From Heterodera schachtii (Eukaryota; Nematoda; Chromadorea; Rhabditida; Heteroderidae): 64,000 nucleotides of DNA. Shown here piece by piece: positions 57,692 through 64,000 of the stretch (position 1 is the stretch's first letter; every line of letters starts with the position of its first letter). Made by a program: the position numbers and the translations under genes. The stretch covers positions 470,455 through 534,454 of the forward strand of contig SIJG01000060.1 in the NCBI GenBank assembly GCA_023374025.1, read 5' to 3'. Under the pieces are notes generated by a model that saw only the letters and a program-made list of their open reading frames with translations, made no database searches and had not been told where the DNA came from.

Positions 57692-60600
57692 ATGCTCCAC
57701 TTCTTAATTAGTCTATTCTTTTTGACAAATTGTCTACAGTTAATTAATGGGATTTCAAATGAATCAAAATCTTCAGAAGAAATTGGTATCATTAATTTTT
57801 TTTTTTTTTTATAATTTTCTTGCGATATAAACACTTTTATGAATATTTTTTAAAATTTGCTCCGAATTGATAACATTACATAATTAGGGCCCTGAAATTA
57901 GTGGGGCGCTTCATATCATAAATTGGTTATTTCTGAGAAAAAATAATAAGTTTTTTGGATGCAAAATACCCTCTATTAAAAAAAATATTTTACCAGGAAT
58001 ATGTCAGAATGCCAATTTCCGATTGCCGATTAGCGAAATTTTTGAGCCCTCGGAAAAATTCCGGTTAACGAAATTTTTTCAGCCCAAGGAAAAATTCCGG
58101 ATACGAAATTTTTTCAGCCATAGGAAAAATTCCGATTGCCGAAATTTTTTGAGCCCTCGGAAAAATTCCGATTGCCAAAATTTTTTGAGCCTTGGAACAA
58201 GTTCCGATTGCCGAAATTTTTAAGCCCTCGGAAAAACTCCGATTGCCAAAATTTTTGAGCCTTCGGAGTTCCGCTTGCCAAAATTTTTAAGCCCTCGGAA
58301 AAACCCCGATTGCCAAAATTTTTTGAGCCCTCGTAAAAATTCCGATTGCCAAAATTTTTTGAGCCTTTGGAACGAGTTCCGATTGCCGAAATTTTTAAGC
58401 CCTCGGAAAAACTCCGATTGCCAAAATTTTTTGAGCCTTCGGAGTTCCGCTTGCCAAAATTTTTTGAGCCTTCGGAGTTCCGCTTGCCAAAAATTTTTTG
58501 AGCCCTCGGAATTAGTTCTGATTGCCGAAATTTGATTACCGAAATTTTTTGATTGAGCCCTAGGAATTTCCGAATTTTTTAGAAGGCGTTGGCACATATT
58601 GCTGATTTCTACAACATTTTGAAATTTTTGATGTCCAAAATAATCAAACTATTTTTTAATTACATTTTTTTAGATGAAGAGATTTTGCGACATGTAATGG
58701 AACTTTCCAAGAATGATCAGACGATGAGAAGCAATGTGGTGCAGAACGAGGGTCCAGCAATGGAATCCGTTGCTTACGAATCGGACAATGAAATTTTAAG
58801 ACAGGTATAAACAACATTTGTAAGAAACAAAAAAAGGTGATCGTCAACAAAACCCCAATAAATAGCCTGCACAAGAATTACCAAGATTTTTTGTTTTCGA
58901 AGTTTTTTAGTAAACAAGATAAATGGTAGAAAAAAGTAAAAAAAAATTTCAGGCAAGTTATTTTTCAGCTTGGCTAATTAATTTGATCGGACTTCTTTCG
59001 TTCTGTTTTAGTCATTTTTTGTGCAATTAAATCTGATAGGGCTTTAAATTATGTGCATATATAATCGCATAATACATATGTATATGCAGCCAAAAAAAAA
59101 AAAAAATCAAAATATGACAAAAAATGAAAAAATGCACAGAAAAAATTTCTCCAAAATTTCTCTTAAAGTCATCAAATTTAAGCAAAAAAATCTTGCAAAA
59201 AGCAAAAAGTCGTATGTATAAAAAATCATTTTTAAAAGAAAAATACAAAATAAAAATAAATTTATTAATTTTGAAGAAAAATGAGTAAAAAAAAAATCAA
59301 AATTTTCCATTTTTAGTTATGATGTAAAGTTCCATTTTTTTTTTGAAAATTACATTTTTTATTAGTTTTATTGAGAAATTCCGAAAAAAATTTTGCTCGA
59401 ATGGTCCTAGTCCCTAATTCCACTTTTTTTGAATTGCAAGGATTTGTGGGGATTAATCCAGCGGGATCTGGTCACACAAAATGAGTCTCAATGCCACATC
59501 GAAATCCCCAAATTTAATATTTCCAGTCTCTAATAATATGTTAATTAAGTATGAAGCGGATGAATTATCGATGGCATTGGCAGCAGAACTTTCAATGGAA
59601 GACCAAAAAAAAGTAAAATTATAATTAAAAATTATAATATTTTAAAAATAAAACAAAAACTTAGCATTAAAAAAGGACGCATTAAAATATTAAAATTAAA
59701 AAAATTAAAAATATTTTAAAATAAGAAAAAAATATTATAAATATTTTTAATTTAAAATTTTTAGCATCAATCAAGAAATACGATGAACTCATTAAATGGA
59801 ACAGCATCATCGTCAAGAGGACGAGCACAAAATTCATTATCCATGGTTCCCAGCGCTTGGTATGCTGAAAGCTCGCATAATGCAAACGAACAGAACGTGC
59901 AACAAACAACAACCGGGCCAACCCGAATGCAGCGCGAACAAACAGGCCAAACAAATGGTGGTGGAGCTGCTGCAGTACCTCGTGGGCATCCGGCTGCACA
60001 ACGGCACGCTGCAAACTCTTCCTCATTGGACGACGCCGCTAATGGACGACGACATGCGCAGCAGCATGCCAACAGCGCAGCACAAAGGCCCGCCAGAACA
60101 AACCGACCGCAACGCGGTGACCAAACACGTCAAACAAGCGCTGCAATGCCAAGACCAATTGTGGAAACTTCGCAAGGGCAACCTGCTCAACGAGATCAAC
60201 AAGGGCTGCAGCGCAACAATGAAGGCACTACAGAAGATGAAGCATATGCACTTCAAGCAAACCGCGCGCAGCTTACATTATCTGACATTGCAGTAAGCAT
60301 GGTTTACGGAGAAATCGTAATTTGACAATTTTAGCGTCACATAGATTGATTGATATTGGAGCTGGACATTTTGAAAAAGCCTAGGTCTGGGTTCTACTTG
60401 GACCTGGACTGGATTTTCTGGGCAAAAATCCAGGAAAATCCAGACTTGTCATGGTCTGGATCCAGGCCTGGAGTTTTTGAAATTTTTTAAGGGCTAACAA
60501 AGATTTGAAAAAATCAAAAAATTGAAACCCAGGCAAAATCCAGGCATGAATCCAGGTCCAGTTCAAGTCTAATTGATAGTTTGTCCCAATTAGGGAATGT

Positions 60601-63600
60601 TTTTTTTTTGGTAAAAATACACAAAATTCGAAAAATTTGATTTTCTTATTCAGTTTATTTTTGTTAGAATGAGATGTAAATTTTTACAGGCAAAAGCAGT
60701 AAAAAGGCTTCCAGTCTGTAAATGTCAAAATTTTTCGAGTTTTAAAATTTCTTCGAAAATGAAAAAAAAAAATCATGAAAATTTTTGACAAGAAATTTTC
60801 AATTGAAAAATCGTAAATCTGTTCTTTATTTTAAAACAAAAATTTAACATCGCCGAATTGTGCTTAAGCCATAATAAAATTAAGCAATGTTTTTTGCAAA
60901 AATTTTAAATGCTTTAACTTTTCAAAATATATAATATATTCATAAAAAAAATTTTCTAGAAAATTAGTGCAAGGAAAAATGCACAAGTTTATGCAAAAAT
61001 AATGAAAAAATTGAAACATGGAAACAACTGGGCCCGTGAGCATGGAGTGCATGAATGGGCAGGAAAAACTGCGGGTGGTGTGCGTCACTATGTTGAAGAG
61101 TATGATTTTTAAAGATTTTGAAAAATTTTAAGTTACCCCCCCCCCGCTAAATTAGCACCCGCCCCCCCCCCCCCGTAAAATAAGTTGAAAGATAAAGCCT
61201 CCGGGGGCTCTATTTTAGGATTACGGTAGTACAGATTTTTGAAAACTTCTTTATAAATGACGAGAGGGGTGCGATTTTTTGAAATTTTTATTTCTTTTTC
61301 TCGGAGCAAAAACAATAATATCTCGTGCCAGGTGTTTTCGTCAGTGATTGATTTCGACAAGGTTGATTGACAGTAATTTTTAAATTAATTTTCTATATAG
61401 TTTACTGTACATGAATTAATATTTAATATATATATATATATATAATGTTGCATATGTAAAAATTATAATTTAAGTAAATATTAATTAAAAAAATTATATG
61501 ATAATTTTGTTAAAAGATTTATCACTTTCACTTTTTCAATACAAAACAGCACTGCTAGACTGTGTTCAAAAAATACAAGAAATTTCTTAGATAACATTCT
61601 CGAATCGCGTGGGAAAATCCTGCTGGAGACTGGGGATTAATAGAGATTGGGGGATAATTAGAGAAATATGGTAACACTTATTTCCTCCCAGATTAAGCAA
61701 ATTTTTCGGAGCTAATTAGCGCCTAGAAACGCAATTTTTACGGTTTTATTAAAAAAATTTTCAGAACAGTGGCTAGCACATCTAGGAGTGTTAGCAATTG
61801 GCTTGCGAAAGAAAAGGAAGCAATTGAATCCGCTAACCAGCAGCATGATGAAAGTAGTGAAATTGAGAGTGATGAACAAAGTCATGAACACGCAAACACC
61901 ACGCCAAATAGGGCAGCGCAGCGTGCACGCAGCATGCAACGCCAAACGCAAAATGCCGCAGCACGGCAACCAAGTCGCGCACAGCGGCAATCCGCTGAAG
62001 AACGGCATGCAAGCAGTTCACGTGAATATAACATAAATGCCGAAGTATTTTTATTATTTTAAAGATTTTTGAAAAAAAACTAAATTTTATTTAATTTTTT
62101 AGAAACTTTTATTACCTTTTAATTTAAAAAAGAAAAAGATTTTAACTAAGCCACCAATTTTAAGTGAAAACACTGCCAAAATTTTTACTTTTGAGGCCCT
62201 TAAATTTTTATTTTTTTGTCACAAATTGGGTTTTCTATTTGCCTTGACAATTTCAAAAAAATTTGTAAAATTTAAAAAAAAATTATGACCTGCTGAGAAA
62301 CTCAAAAAAAAAAAACCAAGTTTTTTTTTTGAAAAGTTAATAATTTTTTTTGAAACTTTACTAAACGAAACCTTTTTTTAATTAAATTAAATTACATTTA
62401 AATTTTTAATTTAGTTGGAAAAAATTGACCAAATGTTTGAGCAAGGTATAGCACTGGAAGTTATTGAACGAACATTAAATGTTCCAACTGTGGAATTTAA
62501 ATGCCGTTTTGCACGACTTTGTAAGAAAATTGCAATAGGCGTATAAAAAAATAAAAATAAATTTAATATTTATTATAATATAAACATATATATTATATGA
62601 TTATTTGGGATGGGAATTTTATGTAAACACTTATTTTTTTTTTTTCCTGGATTCTCCATGGTCTAAATAGTCGGAAAAAACACTTTCTTTTTGTTTATTT
62701 GCGAACAAAAATCGGGTTTATTTAAATATATTTACATATTTCGAGCTTTTTAGCATATTTACACATTTCGGGCCTTTTTGTACATATTTTGGACTTTTTA
62801 GCAATTTTTCCTAAATTTTTGGAGAATTTTTAAAATTTATCAAAATTTCTTGTCAAAAATTAAAAAAAATTTTCTTTGAAAATGTACCCATGAAAAAATT
62901 TTAGTTACATATTTTTTACATATTGGGGACTTTTTATACATACATATTCATACATATTTTACCATTTTTTATACATATTTTATTTACATATTTCGCTATT
63001 TTTCTTACATAAAATTCACGTCCCTAATAATTACGTAAAATAAATTAAAATTTTCTGCAAGATTTAATGAAAGCATTCGCTTTACCAAAAGAGGAATGGA
63101 AAAAGCATGGTGTAATTGATAAAGGTAAGTGTTTTTTTTTTTACAAAAAATCCTTAGAATGGTACCCTCTATTAAAGCGGCCCTTGTGACGTCTAAGGAC
63201 CGAAAAAATTTTTGAAAATTTTTTTACATTTTTTCTCGATTATACATATTAATAAAAAAATGTGGAATTTCTTAACATTGAAAATTTATGCCAAAAAAAG
63301 TTCAAATTGGAAAATTTTTCGTTTTTACTCAATTTTCTTCAAAATCCAAAAATTTTTACTATTTATTTAGTTTTTTTTTCTTCAAAAATGAATTTTCCTG
63401 CCTATTTTCAAGATTTTATTTTTTGCTTAAAGAATTTAATGAAATTTTGGAAAATTTTACCCTCTATTTGAAAAAATATATATATGCATAATTAAGAATT
63501 CTTTTTTTTTTTACATATTCTAAAATTTTTGGCTTAATTTTATTCGCAACATTTTACAATTTTATCTAATTACTCTCTTTAGGTATTGGTTTCGCAAATG

Positions 63601-63752
63601 AGGCACTTGCAATTGACCCAAATCATAATGATGCCTTAAAATATTTATGCATGTTAATGGGACTCAAAATTGGCCAAATACCAAAAACAATAATAAATGC
63701 GAAAAAAATTGTTAATCTTACAGTGGAATTAGATGTTTGTTGTTTTTTATAA
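57692..63752 (+). CDS. Secreted UIM-like/Q-rich protein D, nine exons, ~524 aa
   Basis: Unrecognised. Exons: 57692-57785, 58674-58804, 59550-59612, 59765-60292, 60960-61099, 61765-62044, 62415-62520, 63062-63124 and 63583-63752; all eight junctions agree in phase (1, 0, 0, 0, 2, 0, 1, 1). Residues 1-20 (MLHFLISLFFLTNCLQLING) form a signal peptide. Exon 2 (DEEILRHVMELSKND) and exon 3 (YEADELSMALAAELSMEDQ) resemble ubiquitin-interacting motifs: acidic start, central Ala or Val, and Ser or Glu four residues on. Exon 4 is Gln/Ala/Asn/Arg-rich. Exon 5 (KKLKHGNNWAREHGVHEWAG) is more globular. Exon 6 is another Gln/Arg-rich stretch. Exons 7-9 end in a TPR-like FANEALAIDPNHNDALKYL. Whether the gene ends at 63752 or splices onward at GAT before GTTTGT is open. 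Confidence 0.65.
58012..58560 (+). repeat. Tandem repeat, ~40-bp unit, in intron 1 of gene D
   Basis: About twelve units built on GAAAAATTCCGATTGCCAAA then ATTTTTTGAGCCCTCG. Variants include TTGGAACGAGTTCCG and TTCGGAGTTCCGCTTGCC. Several long open frames on both strands here are artefacts of the repeat. The array ends ~110 bp before exon 2. Confidence 0.9.
60358..60582. mobile_element. 'cctggacctgg' element, copy 5
   Basis: Starts GGAGCTGGACATTTTGAAAA then AGCCTAGGTCTGGG; right end CCAGGTCCAGTTCAAGTCTA. Shorter than the others. In intron 4 of gene D, 65 bp after exon 4. Confidence 0.75.
62604..63030 (+). mobile_element. 'tacatattt' element, copy 3
   Basis: GGGATGGGAATTTTATGTAA, then GGATTCTCCATGGTCTAAAT, AGTCGGAAAAAACAC and GCGAACAAAAATCGGG, followed by ACATATTT phrases and ending AAAATTCACGTCCC. 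In intron 7 of gene D, ~30 bp before exon 8. Confidence 0.8.
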
Positions 63753-63763
63753 ATTCAAAAATT

Positions 63764-63815
63764 AAAATGGCCCCTTTTCGTGACCGGAAAATGCGTCAGT
63801 GGAAAATGCGTCAGT
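63764..63815. repeat. Start of a word-type array
   Basis: GGAAAATGCGTCAGTGGAAA then ATGCGTCAGTGATAC: two 15-bp words containing GTCAGT, resembling the GGACAATCCGTCAGT word at 12.8 kb. The matching right arm would lie beyond the window. Confidence 0.5.
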
Positions 63816-64000
63816 GATACAAATATTTTAATATTAAGTTTTGTAGTATTGATATTGTAATACAGACAGAAGTATAAGTCTATAAGAATATGGTTCCGAA
63901 TTTCGAACCCCGAACCCGTATTCGAACAAAAAGTTGAAAGTCAAAATTTCCGAAATTAGTGTTTTTCTTCAAAAGCGGTTTAAATACAAGGAAACAAACT

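Noticed and set aside
58023..58597. Repeat-protein ORFs on both strands
   Set aside because: Shadows of the ~40-bp tandem repeat in intron 1 of gene D; no splice phase fits.
59767..60256. Cys/Ala-rich minus-strand ORFs opposite gene D exon 4
   Set aside because: Antisense shadows of a GC-rich exon; no splice sites or start context.
63890..63930. tRNA-like GTTCGAA phrase
   Set aside because: No cloverleaf could be drawn around it; it looks like the start of another word-type repeat (CGAACCCCGAACCCG).

Overview
The window is nuclear DNA of a nematode. It is very AT-rich, with short introns and compact exons. A 12-kDa-class small heat-shock protein, an Srt-class and several Srsx-like chemoreceptors, and a set of fast-evolving signal-peptide genes point the same way. 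Repeated GC-AG introns would fit a tylenchid (plant-parasitic) lineage such as cyst nematodes, where such introns are reported to be common; that placement is inference. All genes were assembled by hand from exon frames, splice signals and phase agreement. No homology search was run.

Layout. 0-3 kb: AT-rich DNA with a degenerate tandem repeat. 3.3-4.6 kb (+): five-exon gene of unknown function. 5.1-8.5 kb (-): ten-exon Srt chemoreceptor. 8.5-13.5 kb: repeats, including an ~172-bp satellite with higher-order structure and two terminal-inverted-repeat (TIR) elements. 13.7-15.4 kb (-): signal-peptide protein with a hydrophobic C-terminus. 16.4-18.1 kb (+): two single-LIM-domain genes in tandem; a third paralogue spans 32.0-35.2 kb with an intron blown up by transposons. 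19.2-19.9 kb (+): HSP12. 20.5-24.4 and 26.2-31.1 kb (-): two paralogous secreted proteins (A, B). 36-52 kb: an Srsx-like receptor cluster with one intact gene (+), one nearly intact (-), one carrying a nonsense codon (-), one fragment and two orphan first exons, separated by inverted-repeat elements and a captured GC-rich exon-like segment. 52.9-55.8 kb (+): third member (C) of the secreted family. 57.7-63.8 kb (+): nine-exon secreted protein (D) with UIM-like motifs, Gln/Ala/Arg-rich linkers and a TPR-like end.

Two things stand out. First, genes A, B and C form an unrecognised multi-exon secreted family: a signal-peptide exon, then short symmetric phase-0 exons, then a helical body with shared intron phases; two members carry KRxK-type nuclear-localisation-like motifs. 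They are candidate secreted effectors. Second, the non-genic DNA is packed with small foldback elements that share a conserved palindromic core but end in different 14-16-bp tandem 'words', a different word for each element. I know of no named family with this architecture.
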